A DNA stretch of 64,000 nt from Xiphias gladius (lineage: Eukaryota; Chordata; Actinopteri; Istiophoriformes; Xiphiidae): NCBI RefSeq assembly GCF_016859285.1, contig NC_053401.1, forward strand, positions 11,655,161 to 11,719,160. The letters are read 5' to 3'. Made by a program: the position numbers and the translations under genes. The stretch's first letter is position 1. The number at the start of each line of letters is the position of its first letter. Positions 1 through 11,168 of this stretch are shown piece by piece. The notes beneath the pieces were generated by a model that was not told the DNA's origin, did not search any database, and saw nothing but the letters and a program-made list of their open reading frames with translations.

Positions 1-364
1 AGGTACAAAGTCACCTAAATATGCTCAGTTAAATGTGCCCAGGTGGAATGTAAACTGACCAAATGTTAAAAGACCAGTAAAGACCTACCTGGCACCAATT
101 CACCAGGGAAAATTCCTGGTAATGTAAACAGGGTGGGGACTCAGCCTTAGACACCAGCCAAATGGCAGTAAATTTTGCTTTGTCTGGTAAGCTTGTTGAT
201 TCTCACAGCCACTTTGGCAGACGGCCAACCATCACTCAGACTCGTTTGTGTTCAAAAATTCAAATTGGTGGGTAAAACAATGAAGGAGACTGGTGACTTC
301 AATAATCCACCTGCTTTGTATTCGGTACACAGAAATAATCCCCCCCCGCTCTGGCCCTTCCCAG

Positions 365-3300
365 GTGAAGCTGAATAGGATGTCAGCCAGCCTGCGCAAT
401 GCCAGGAGCCAGATCTCGACTCTGCATGGTCGTCTGGAGGGGCTCAACCTGCTCAACACGGACAACGTGCAGGCTATGGTGGACAGGCGGGTGGAGAACA
501 TCACTGGAGTGGTCAACAAGCTCAGGTCCACCTGCACCACGGAGTGTGCATTACAGAATACCCCTCAGTGTAAGCCTGCTTTTAGTAAGATTAGTTTAGA
601 AACATTCTTTACTTTGTTTTTCGAATGCTCCAGTACTTCTCTCCCATATTTTATTTTCTATTCTATCTTACCTTGTCCTTCAAAAGCCCTCTCTATCTTC
701 TCAGCTATTTATTATGTATGTGTTCTTTTAAGACCCAAAACCCCTTTGTCTGCTTTTTCTATTGTGTTATATTCTATTCTGTGTTATATTTATTCTATCT
801 TTCCTATTTCAAAGATGTCTCTCTTCTTCTCTCCTCCTTTCATGCATTATTTGTAATCTCTGCGCATGATCAAGAAGCCTGTTCTCTATTCTTTTCAATT
901 CCCACAAATTAACCACAGATGTTGTTATGTTAATGAAACTCCGGCAAACACCAAACACATCCAGCAGTTTGGAATGCTGTGAGGTGGATTTTCTGGCATA
1001 GGCTCTATCCAATCATGCCAAAGTGGACATGGCGACTTGTAATCACTACAAACAACCCAACCCTGGGTGGTCACCTTCACCCAATGAGGCCTGTCTTTCT
1101 GGGAAATGGGAAATGAAATTTTACAAGCTGACAATGACCTTCTCGACAACACACAATGGTTTGTTGCGAAATACCTTCTCCGTGACTAATAAGAATAACA
1201 TTACGTAATTTGGGGAGATTTATATAATCAGGAGAAAAGGAATTTTCCATCACTTCTAAAAAAAAGATTCTGTAGTGAGGGTACCATACCTTCAAAAGCT
1301 TCCAAAGTCCACAAAATTACTGCAATAAAGCCTGTCTTCTCACTGTAGCCACAGCAAAAATTACCACAGCAAAATAGCTTAAGGTTGAGGTCATTGTGTA
1401 CATGAGTGAAGCAATATGACAACTAGGGTCAAAGTGAGAATTCAAACTACCTCTTATGTAACTAATTCAAGTGCTTTGACATTGCACTACTACTCTCCAT
1501 ATGTAGAAACTCAAAAAGGAGAGGGAGAAAAGAGAGAGACAGATACTTGGCGCCTATAGCCCTACACAGTGTGAACATTGAAAAAATGAGCTCAAAGGGG
1601 AGTGGAATCTCATGATGGAAACCGTGCAAAAACTTATCAGCAGGGATTGCAAACTAGCTAAGCATAGCAGACATCCCACTTTATATTGATGTAAAAGCTT
1701 ATTTGGATGAGGGCACAGTTGAAATGCGGGCCACTTTTCAGACTGAAACGGAATAATATCCTGATACTGCATGAGTGAATGTGACACTATATTGAGGCTT
1801 TTATGTGGAAAACGGATGTGAGCTTATTTCTAAGTAGATTAGCTGGGACAGTGGTGTGAAGGGAATACTAGCTTTTTCACTTCTGTGTTTTTTTTTCTCC
1901 CCTAAACTTGCCACTTTCTCCTTCAGACTTTCCTTCAGTTCCTGGTCCTTCTCTCGCATACATTTATCCTAAGCACATCGGTACTACATCTTCCCATTTC
2001 ACTTCTTTTCTTCTCTGTTCCATGCTATTTTTAATTTATCTTCTCTTGCCCTAACTTTCCCTGTCTCTCTCTCTCTTTAATCCCCTTTCCCTGAGCCTTC
2101 CCTCCTCCTCTCCCCCTACCCCTCGCTCTTGCTCTGGAGGTCATGCTCTTGAGTGCTCGTTCCTGCATAAAAACAAGTAACTCTCATTATCTCTTGCCAA
2201 CAACACAAGAAGTAATGTAGACAGCTTTTCCAACATTAGTCACGGATGGCATGCAGGGTCAGTAACACTTGTCTTTGTACATCAATCTGTCATGTTAAGC
2301 TCAAGAACTGGCAAATTAATTTTAAGTGAATCCAAAAGAAGTAGACACAAGACAGCTGTTGTTACATGAAAGTAAATCAAAGTCTAAAGATAAGAACTCT
2401 GTAGTTTCACAGCATTGGTATGGTAATGCTGTTGTTTTACTCAAGTGATTCTTCTGAATAAAAAACATTAAAAACTGATATAACTGAAAATGTTTTCCTT
2501 GTATAGCGATTCAGCCCCATTGTAGCACACAATGCGAGTTTTCTTAATTCTTCATCTCTCAAAAACCAATACCAGATGCTGAATTAATATGCCCTGTACT
2601 TGCTGTTAATACTACATAGTGAAAAAGGCCTTGAGTGAAAAATGTTTTCCGGTTGTTTATCACAATGTCAAAAGTGCTTAGTCAAGCAAAACATGGCTAA
2701 ATGCTTCCCCTGACTCCTTAATAAACTATCCAGCTGCCAGATTGTAGCTCAATCATTAAATAATTGTTAAATAGATATTTGCACAAACAAAATCTAAATT
2801 CTGTTTTCATCCATTCAGACAGGCGAGCAGGCATAACATTTTTAGGGGACGTCATATGAGACGGATGTGTGTTTAAATCTAGATAGGAGCTGTGCTGATG
2901 GATCATAGGCAAGCAAATGTTAACTACTCACACATGCGCAAGGACTCAGAAACCAGCGACACTGGTAGAGCTCATTAAGCTACACTACAGTTCAAACAAC
3001 ATTTACGCTCAGTGGGTTTAGAAAAGGCATCTAAGGACACTAAAAAAAATACATTTTTCTAATTTGCCACCCCTTTATCCAAACTATTTTGTTCTAAGCT
3101 AAAAAATACAAAAGTTGATGAGGAACACATGGCAAATAAAAACACCAGCACATAGTACCCAGGAATTTTAGGCCAAGTGGGATTGCAAATTCAACATTGA
3201 ACAGGACTAACAATACATTTATCAAGATGCTTTTATCACTCACAGCTCACTGCTCTTCTAAGAATTTATTTCACCCTCTTTGCCAACTCCCATCACTGCT

Positions 3301-6300
3301 GCAAGCACTAATCTTCACTTTCACTCTTGCAAGACGTATTGGGGCCTTGAGGTGAATGGACAGCAATTCAAGTTACTGTTCAGCTACATTAACTCAATTA
3401 TAGACAAAGAGAATGGATGCGTAGTCCGCTACATTGTCAAGAATTACTTGTCTGCGATGCGGAGACGCAACTTCCTAAAGGAAGGGTGTTGTTTTTTGAT
3501 GATGACAGTAGCATTCGATTTAAGTTGTTTTTGTGGGTAAAGATTACACTATCACTTTGGATAAATATTTCCTTCCATTACAGGCGCTAATTTTATGAGT
3601 ACTGGTTGTCGAAGGGCATACTTCCTTGATAACACGGTTGTTTTCCTTTTGTGCCAATCATTTATCTGTCAAAAGTCCAACAAGCAATGTGATATTCAAG
3701 CAGTCAGCTGGTAAAGAAGTCATCTACAAAAGCATGTCAATCAATCCGTCATGGAGATTATTATAAGTTATGGAAGTTAATAAAAAAGCAGGCAGGCAAA
3801 GCAATCGGCTAGCCGATTCAACTCAACCACCAACAGGCAGACGGCCGATCAACAGTCATTAGGACATCAATAAGTGGCTGATATTAGAGATTTTTAGGTC
3901 AGGCACAGTGCCAGAGGCAGTGAGATCATGTGGCTCTTATCTGTATAGGGACACTGGCAGCCTGGTCAGACAGATGGGGACAAATGAGAGAGGGAGATGT
4001 GAAATGGAGAAACTACATTCACACACTTAAAGTGAAGGAGACTGAAAAAATGTACAGGTCAGTACTTCAAATGCCAAGTGCAGACAGAGCTGTCAACGTG
4101 ACAAGGATAAATTTCAAACTCACACGCGACTCCCAGACCTCTTTCCATATGGAGTGATCAACCATCTGCAGCCATTTTGTGACAGGAAAATACAGTAGAT
4201 GGTTATAGTGTCAAAGTAACCAAATACATAAATGGTGCTTTTATTTTTCGCACAATGTACTTGTTACAAATACCTACTCCTCATTTAATCGTGAGGGAAG
4301 AAAACTAAAGTCTAACCTTGCACTAATGCTACCAGGAAGTACTGCTCTCCACTCCACAAACACTATTCGGTCTAGACTTCTCCCTATACCTCAAGAAACC
4401 TGATTTTGGCCCTCTGTTCTCCTTATACCCACCCCTTCCTCTCAATATAATCTACTAAACCACTAAGCAGATTTAACAGTATGACAAAACTGTATCAGCA
4501 ATGGAGAGCGTCAAAATCAGGAGGGGTCCACATGCTGCCTGCCCAATGTCAGGATGATTTAGGCCCCAGGTGCCGAATGTGCAGGGAGGGGGTACGCCTC
4601 TCTAATCCAGTTTTACACTTTCCCACGTTTTGACAAGTCTGTTCCTTTCAGTTCCCAAATGCTAACTGACAGGGGCTTTTGGACTTTGGTTTTGGGTTGG
4701 GTCAGTGGCCTGCAGTGCAGCACAGGGAACAGGAGCAAGAGGTACAGGAATAAGTGGGAAGGTATAAAAAGAAATGGGGCAAGAGATCTCAGAAAGTAGT
4801 GGAGTTGTATGAAATGTGCCTGTGGTGCAGCACAAGGGAAGGTAACCAACTTTTATCCTCTTACAGTGGACTTTCCTTTCACTAACTTTCTTTCATGTTG
4901 GAGTCCTCTCGTTCTCAATATGATTTTCAGATAATGGACACCATGCTGAGAAACAAAGGAATAGACTGGGATTTATTGAAATTATTACTGCTAGACAATA
5001 TTCAGTAATATAAATGTTTTATGCTTCACGACATGCTGAAATTTAGTTGGATTCACACAAGGAATTGTTTTGTTAAGTCAAGGGGAACAGCCTGGTAGCA
5101 AAAGACATCTCATTCTCTTTTCCTTTTTTCTGTCTTCCCCAGCCTCAGGGGCTGTTTCTATTACAGTGTCTTGGTTGGGCAGAGAAAAGTGCCATAGAAA
5201 AGTGAAAAGATTATCGAATGTCTGTAACATCCTCTTAAAACTGCCCTCTCCACTTTTCTCTTTCTCCCTGTCTTCAAGCAGTCATCTTGGTCCCTCGGGA
5301 CTGTTCAGACTACAATGTGCTGGAGATGAGGAAGAATGGAGTGTATCGTGTGACCCCTGATCCCCGCAATGGGACATTTGAGGTCTTCTGTGACATGGAG
5401 TCCTTTGGAGGTGGCTGGACTGTGATACAGCAACGGCTCAATGGGTCTGTTAGCTTCAACCGAACCTGGGCTGAGTATAAGAAGGGCTTTGGCAACCCCA
5501 GGTATTGGACTTCAATCCTTCCTAGGTCACTCTCAAAAATGTGATAGGGCTTTAGTCATCGTCAGCAGGGGACGGGGGGGGTCTATTGGAACCAAAGCCT
5601 ACATTCAAGTCAATTTTTTTTATAGAGCCCAAAATCAAAACACAAATTTTACGATAAGAGCTTCTCTCCTTGGAACATTGATTTAGACTAAGCACTACAA
5701 TTTTTAGATGACATTTCTGTAAACTCTAGGATGTTACTTTTACAGACAACTAGTAACAAACAGCTGGTGTTGTTAGGTCTTATTTTTTTTTTTTTTTTTT
5801 AAAAGGTTTGTTATATTGTATGGTTAATAAAAGATTTGGTTGGGGGATTTGTGGATTTGCAAATCACTGACAGTCAAAGTGTAGCTGCAAAAAAAAAAAA
5901 AAAAAAAAAAAAAAATCAAGATTTTCTGCCATCTGTATGCAGGACAAGAGGCTCAGATACGACATGGGTAACAGAGGATGGAAATTAATTATGACTACAA
6001 ATCAAAGACTTTCTTGCATGGTGACCGTAGAGCCACTACCCCATATAAAGGGAAGTTGATGTTGTCTGGCACTGGAAAACCTTTAAAGGTGTTGGGGAAA
6101 AACAGCACTTAAGCAGGAGTCAGTGCAAAAAACATCCATTTATTAACAAAAACATTGGTGAAACACAGGCAAACCAAGGGAAGTTAAACAAAAAGCACTT
6201 AAAGGTTACGATGGGAAAAAAATAAACCATCTGTGGCCTTCCACCAAACTGCCAAACACTTTACTACAGGCAAGTGACTGGCCTTCTACCTTCTCCTAGC

Positions 6301-7671
6301 TAGAACCTACCATTTCCTCGGTAATCATGGGGGTGTGCTAGAAATGATAGAAAGCTTTCAGAGAATACGGAATAATAAACAAACCATTAATTGAAGATTC
6401 CTCTGTAACTGCTAACAATTATAACTTATTTATAGGCAGCCATGCACACCCATGAAGGCGACAACTTTAACATAAACTAATTTGCTACAGAACAGTTGTA
6501 CCCCTCCTCCAACAACTTGAGAGGGCCCAGTCACTCACTCTTTAGAGGGCCTAACAATGCACACCTGTTCTCCATATCACTGATTGGTCACCACCTGTTT
6601 TCACCATCACTGACGGATTATCACGTTTAAAACAACAAAACCAACATACAGCATCTCAAATTTAACAGATCATAAACCTTTGGACTAAAATACATGATTT
6701 AATACAAAACAAAAGTTCAAATTTGGAGCAGTCTTTTCACAATGAATATAAGTTGTTTTAATACAGTACTTCTATTATAACTTGAATTCAAATTTCAGAT
6801 CATTTTTCTACTTTCCGCTCTGTAGGAATACGTTTTATATGGGGAATAGCCATGGTTACCTCACTTACAGATGTAGTATTACCTCCTACTGAAAAAGTAA
6901 TGTCTTCTCTCAGCCTTATTCTACTGTCAGACTACTCTCCCTTTGAATCTCCTCCTACCCTCTCTTCCCCTGTGGCGATACGTAAATTCAGTTTGAGTAA
7001 CTCAAGTTTACAAGCATATGAGCTTGTTTATAAACTATCCCTCATTTTGTTCAGTTCTATCCCCTGATTCTTTTACCTTCTACTATCCTGCAGAGGGGAG
7101 TTCTGGTTGGGCAATGACCATATCCACTTGCTGACAAAAGCCAAAGACATGATTCTGCGTATTGAGCTGGAAGACTTTGAGGGTGTTCGGGAATATGCAA
7201 AGTACGACCAGTTCTATGTGGCCAATGAGTTCCTGCGCTACCGGCTGTCTGTCAGTGGATACAGGTACAATATTAGATGCCGTGCATGTATGCATGTGTG
7301 ATCAAATATTCATAAGGGACGACAACATCTAATATATATTGTCATGTCATTGTAGTGGGACTGCTGGGAACGCCATCAGTTTCAACAAGCACTTCAACCA
7401 TGACCAGAAGTTCTTCTCCACGCCTGACCGTGACAACGACATGTACCCCTCCGGAAACTGCGGTACCTACTATAGCTCTGGCTGGTGGTTTGATGCCTGC
7501 ATGTCCGCCAACCTAAACGGGAAGTACTATCACAAGAGGTACAAAGGGGTCAGGAACGGGATCTTCTGGGGAACATGGCACAACATGTCAACAGAGTCCT
7601 ACCCTACCAACTACAGGCAGGCCTTCAAAACTGTCAAGATGATGATACGGCCCAAGAACTATGCTCCTTAA
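365..7671 (+). CDS. fgl2: Fibrinogen-like protein 2 (fibroleukin), partial: last four coding exons
   Basis: FGL2 is a secreted or membrane-linked protein of the fibrinogen-related family; in mammals it has prothrombinase activity and is an immunosuppressive effector of regulatory T cells. Coding exons: 365-569, 5282-5501, 7094-7264 and 7356-7671 (TAA 7669-7671), all with AG/GT borders and phases that join without a break (about 303 residues). The first exon encodes the end of the coiled-coil stalk (HGRLEGLNLLNTDNVQAM, then VENITGVVNKL). The next three encode the fibrinogen C-terminal globe: RDCSDYN, YRVTPDP, FEVFCDME, GGGWTVIQ, EFWLGND, YDQFYVANEFLRYRL, the calcium loop DRDNDMYP, CGTYYSSGWWFDAC, and RNGIFWGTW near the end. 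This pattern matches FGL2 rather than FGL1 or angiopoietins. Human FGL2 has 439 residues, so roughly 135 N-terminal residues (signal peptide and first coil) lie left of the window. Fish paralogues a and b cannot be told apart here. Confidence 0.93.
570..5281 (+). other. fgl2: fgl2 intron (4.7 kb) in the coiled-coil/globe linker
   Basis: This intron runs from the donor after 569 to the acceptor at 5280-5281. It is AT-rich, with a pyrimidine-rich run around 1,890-2,150. I found no exon of another gene in it. If ccdc146 surrounds fgl2, further ccdc146 exons could in principle lie here on the - strand, but I could not recognise one. One - strand frame near 809-912 reads like a short charged helix and was not accepted as an exon. 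Confidence 0.7.
5502..7093 (+). other. fgl2: fgl2 intron inside the fibrinogen domain
   Basis: A 1.6 kb intron separates GFGNP from the following RGEFWLGND. It contains a T run at 5787-5801, an A run of about 27 bases at 5889-5915, and otherwise AT-rich unique-looking sequence. No other gene was seen. Confidence 0.75.
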
Positions 7672-9260
7672 GAGGAAAGGTAAATATTCATGAGTATAGT
7701 CTGATGGACAGACACAATCAAAGACAAAGAAAATGGAAGAACAAATAGACTCAGAAACTCATACACATGCGCATAGTCATGTATTTGCACACATTTATAC
7801 ATGCATACGTGCACAATGAAAAAGAATATAAGCCCTATTGCCCTATAAAAGTTTGGATGCAGTAATAACAAAAAGAATTGTGAAAGTAAATAACCGTGCT
7901 ATTACTTTTTTTCTACTGTAGTGAGTGTGACCTTCAAAATGATGGATTAAAATTATAGTAATAAAGGACAATGGACTATGAACGATGATGGACTAATAAA
8001 AACTAAAAAAAAAACAACACACGTGCAGTGTAAAGGAAATCCTCCTACAGTGGCCATAATATTATACGGAGGGTTACCATCAGAAATTTTTCACTCTCTC
8101 CAATTTCTGTCCTGATGCCCCCTGCTACAATCAGGACACAGCACAGCACACAGTAGTAGTAAAAACTAATGAGCTATCGTTTTTCTCCACTCCAACTGGT
8201 TTCATAATTAAAAGCAGCAACTCAAGTAAGCTATATGAAAGTTGATGATACAGTTTTGGGTGACCAGAGTCAAACTGTTTAAAAAAAAGCAACAAAAAAA
8301 AATCTATAGGCAATGATACACAGCACTCTTTAGGCAGCAGTGACCAAGTAATAGCTTCTGTGTTGTTTATTTAATTACACTGGGACACGGTAACGTATCA
8401 TCATTCTGTACAATATAAAACATCCCAGTACAAATATGTAGCCTGAGTTAAATTTTTATCGGGTCATTCCCTAGTACATTCTGCATTATGGATGTTTCAG
8501 TAAATTCTACGTGACAGCCGCTACAGAGCAGGACACTGCTGCAAGAAAAAACTGTTCAAATCGTTTTTTACCCATAGCTCTGGGAGCACTGAACTACTGC
8601 GCATCTCTTGATACAATAGACCAGTATTCATTACAAAAAAAAAAAAAAAAAATCCTCCCTGACCCACTGCTTGTACAATACCGCTGCCTAATGTTAGAAA
8701 ACTGTATAGCATCATTTAATCCATTTTTTTACACACTGTGAATGGGAAGGAAAGAAATGTTTATCTTTAAGGATGTGTACAGTATTTATTTTATTTCATG
8801 AGGTTATGGTAGCTTTTATATAATACATAGGTCGTAAAGTACAAGGTCTAATGATTGTGGAGATTTGAGCAGTGACAAAGACTGCATAATTGTTACCATT
8901 CATAGTAATGTGTGTAGTAGTGTGTATTTGGAGCTTTGTGTGTGTCCAATATTGATCTTTTCTATCATTCATATTCAACTGTCATGCCAAAAGATATGCA
9001 CTTTTCATATCAAAAAAAGAATAAAGGTCTAACTACATGGCTGTGTACTTTACAGTGTTTGGCAGTCCTAAATAATATTGATGCCTACTTTCAAGGCAGC
9101 TTCTGTATTGGAATTGGAATTCAATGAATGTATACAAAAATGTATACAATTTTAGCACGACTGTCCATGGGTATAAACTCTGAAATGGAGGGATGAGGTA
9201 CTGCCTGTCCATTATAAATGGGTTAATGAGGTGTTTATTCAATAAAGCAACTCAAAAAAA
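7672..9260 (+). other. fgl2: fgl2 3' untranslated region (probable extent)
   Basis: About 1.6 kb follow the fgl2 stop before the next recognisable feature. Candidate poly(A) signals are AATAAA near 7,960, 9,019 and 9,241; the last would give a 3' UTR of about 1.6 kb, of the same order as mammalian FGL2. Several ATTTA pentamers (for example around 8,780) suggest AU-rich stability control, which suits an inducible immune gene, but this is inference. A GTAAAT just after the stop (7,680) and an AG near 7,920 could define an optional 3' UTR intron. An A run lies at 8635-8652. Confidence 0.5.
9241..9246 (+). terminator. fgl2: Candidate fgl2 poly(A) signal AATAAA
   Basis: A canonical hexamer 1.57 kb after the fgl2 stop codon, in an otherwise gene-free AT-rich stretch. 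Earlier hexamers near 7,960 and 9,019 are alternatives. Confidence 0.4.
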
Positions 9261-9537
9261 AGAATGAATTCATATCAGCTTCACAGAAAATAAATGATCA
9301 AACTGTGGGCGTGTGAGTTTAATGTCTGTTTACTGTATGTGACGATCAAGTTAATAAAAAAGTATTGTGCTCATCCATGTGATGATTTTAAGTTCCAAGT
9401 ATTCACTTTTGTTCAAACATTAAAAAACATTTAAAGTTTCATGGTAAACATTGTAAGGCACAGAAATCAATTTCCAGTACCAAGGTCTATTCTAAACAAC
9501 AATTTAGCTAGAAAATAAAATTGTGAAGGATTTTTCC

Positions 9538-9584
9538 TTAAATACACTAGCAATGGTTGTTTGAACCATTGCTAGTGTATTTAA
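9538..9584. repeat. Perfect 21-bp inverted repeat with 5-nt loop, bounded by TTAA
   Basis: The left arm 9538-9558 and right arm 9564-9584 are exact reverse complements, with the 5-nt loop GTTTG between them. Both outer ends are TTAA. It lies between the fgl2 3' end and ccdc146 exon 2, so it would be in the ccdc146 intron if the gene is nested as in mammals. It could be the relic of a tiny TTAA-inserting palindromic element or a transcribed hairpin. The stem is shorter than a typical microRNA precursor. Confidence 0.85.
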
Positions 9585-9777
9585 CCAAGAGATGCATTAG
9601 ATTCCTAGTGCACTGTATAATCTTTTGGAAGCATTCATAATCTTTTCTTGTACGATTTATGTAATTAGGGTAAATACGGTCAATGCAACTGCAAAATGTG
9701 GCGTTTGTCTTCTATTTGAAACCTCAGAAATGCCATTCACACAAAATATGACGTTTAGCAACATTTATGAGTCTTAC

Positions 9778-9974
9778 CTCATCTAGGCACTGGAAAGCAG
9801 TACTAGCAGAAACATCAGTACTCGCAGAGGTCTTTTCTTCTGGGAGCGAAGCATCAGGTGCAAGGGCCAATAAAGGGGCTTCCTCCTCTGTTCTCTCCTC
9901 CTCCTCCTCATTTTCTTCCAACTCCACTTCTCCTTTACTGGGAGGCCTGCTATCCTGCTGCTCAGATAGATTCA
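9778..9974 (-). CDS. ccdc146: Coiled-coil domain-containing protein 146, first coding exon (partial gene)
   Basis: CCDC146 is a centriole- and microtubule-associated coiled-coil protein needed for sperm flagella in mammals; its green-alga counterpart is MBO2. This exon encodes about 65 residues: NLSEQQDSRPP, a glutamate-rich run (ELEENEEEEERTEEE), then ASTAFQCLDE before a clean donor GAG|GTAAG. The acidic N-terminus followed by the AF..LDE segment resembles the start of human CCDC146 (acidic run, then PAFIFLHEL). The acceptor is TTAG at 9975-9976 and the exon starts TG AAT CTA, so an A from the previous exon would complete an ATG. The remaining coiled-coil exons would lie further left on the - strand, probably beyond the window, with fgl2 inside the intron. 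The identification rests on short similarity plus the known FGL2-CCDC146 nesting. Confidence 0.72.
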
Positions 9975-10869
9975 CTAATGACCCACCAAGTTATTGATAG
10001 GTATACATAGACAGGTAGATGATTGGAGGAAGGGAGATAGCAAGGATAGAAAGAACAATGCAGTTATTAAACAGGATGCATGGTAGGAGGATACTACACA
10101 AACATCAGCAATAGCAATAGGCTATGTGGGATGGATATCTGAAGATATACATGTAGATACTCTCTCTGAAGAGAAACAAATCCATTCCAAACGTTTGTAG
10201 TCTTAGTTTGTAGGCTACCTGTCCAAACCGGAAATACTAGCAAGTGCACACTGGTGCGGCAGAGTACTGGTACAGTTTCAGTATTTACAGTTGACTTTGA
10301 GGGACTGTAGTCTCTTTCCAAAACCAATAAATAGTAAATAATAATGATAATAATATGCTTGAATAAAGGCAGAGAACACAGAGGTCGAATCAGTTAAATA
10401 TTGTGAAAATTGCGCTTTTATTCTGAAAATTCGAGTCGGAAGTCTTTGTATGACGGAAATCAAAATAAAGATAAGTTTTGTTTTTGTGACAATTCACCTC
10501 ACAAACCCATTTTTGGTGGCATATTAATGACTATAGAAGAATAAAAGTCTTATAAAAACTAAAGTTCTTGCGACTTACATTATAATATATGCAATTGTTA
10601 AAAGTGAAGCGGTTTATCATCGTTAATAGTTGCACATGTAAATCACTGATGGAGCCCTTCTTGGACGTATGCATGGCAAAAAAACCCCACTTTTCTTATA
10701 AAATATCTCCAAATGGATGAAATGTGTGGTCAAACCGCTAAACATTATGCTTTGCCCACTTAAAACCTTTATAAAAGCTAACGAGTTAGCTATAAGTAAC
10801 GTTAGTCGGCTTAATATTTATCTTGGTGTTGGCTAAACAAAGTAAAACAAATTCCTGCAAAATTCTTAC

Positions 10870-10950
10870 TTTTGAGTATCTTGAGTTTCCGCGCACGTCT
10901 TCAAGACTCCGTCCCTTCGTCCCACAAAGCTACAAGACCATATGCCATGT
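10870..10950 (-). other. ccdc146: Probable 5' non-coding exon of ccdc146 (right limit approximate)
   Basis: On the - strand the sequence ends in CTCAAAA|GTAAGAATT, a strong splice donor with its last exonic base at 10870. Joining this A to the TG at 9974-9973 makes ...AAAATGAATC, an ATG with A at -3. The exon sequence is locally richer in CpG (GCGCACG, CCGTC, TTCGTC) than its surroundings, as expected near a transcription start. The 5' limit is a guess; no TATA box was seen. Confidence 0.5.
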
Positions 10951-11022
10951 CGTTTAATTACAGTTGATGTTAGCAAAACCCAATCACAGATTTATTTCTG
11001 GTTGGTTGAATGGCGTGTTGAG

Positions 11023-11036
11023 GTTACCATAACAAC
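11023..11036. promoter_or_regulatory. RFX-type X-box upstream of ccdc146
   Basis: GTTACCATAACAAC is an imperfect palindrome with the RFX X-box layout: two half-sites separated by AT. Read on the - strand it is GTTGTTATGGTAAC, which fits the degenerate consensus RYYNYY-NN-RRNRAC. It lies roughly 75-150 bp upstream of the inferred ccdc146 first exon, the usual place for RFX sites of ciliary genes. An inverted CCAAT box (ATTGG on the - strand, 10980-10984) is nearer the start. Confidence 0.55.
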
Positions 11037-11168
11037 CACGCAATACGTCCCCGAGAACACTTCCCCAGCTTGCGAAATTTCTTCGCATCCGTTGTTTATA
11101 TTTAGGCCATATTTATGTTTTGCTCCTTAAAGTTGCGCGTGGATAACATTCAAAGGTGTAAAAGATTT

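Noticed and set aside
293..856. Extension of the fgl2 coiled-coil exon upstream of 365 and downstream of 569
   Set aside because: The sequence before 365 is intron ending in a CCCAG acceptor, and after 569 a GTAAGC donor begins the intron; the downstream Phe/Leu/Tyr-rich frame is intronic.
809..912. Charged helix-like frame on the - strand (KRIENRLLDHAQRLQIMHERRREEERHL type) inside the fgl2 intron
   Set aside because: It looked like a possible ccdc146 coiled-coil exon, but there is no convincing donor/acceptor pair and no match I can support to CCDC146.
7083..7295. Open frame of 70 codons on the - strand over the fgl2 exon
   Set aside because: Shadow of the fgl2 coding exon 7094-7264 in the reverse frame.
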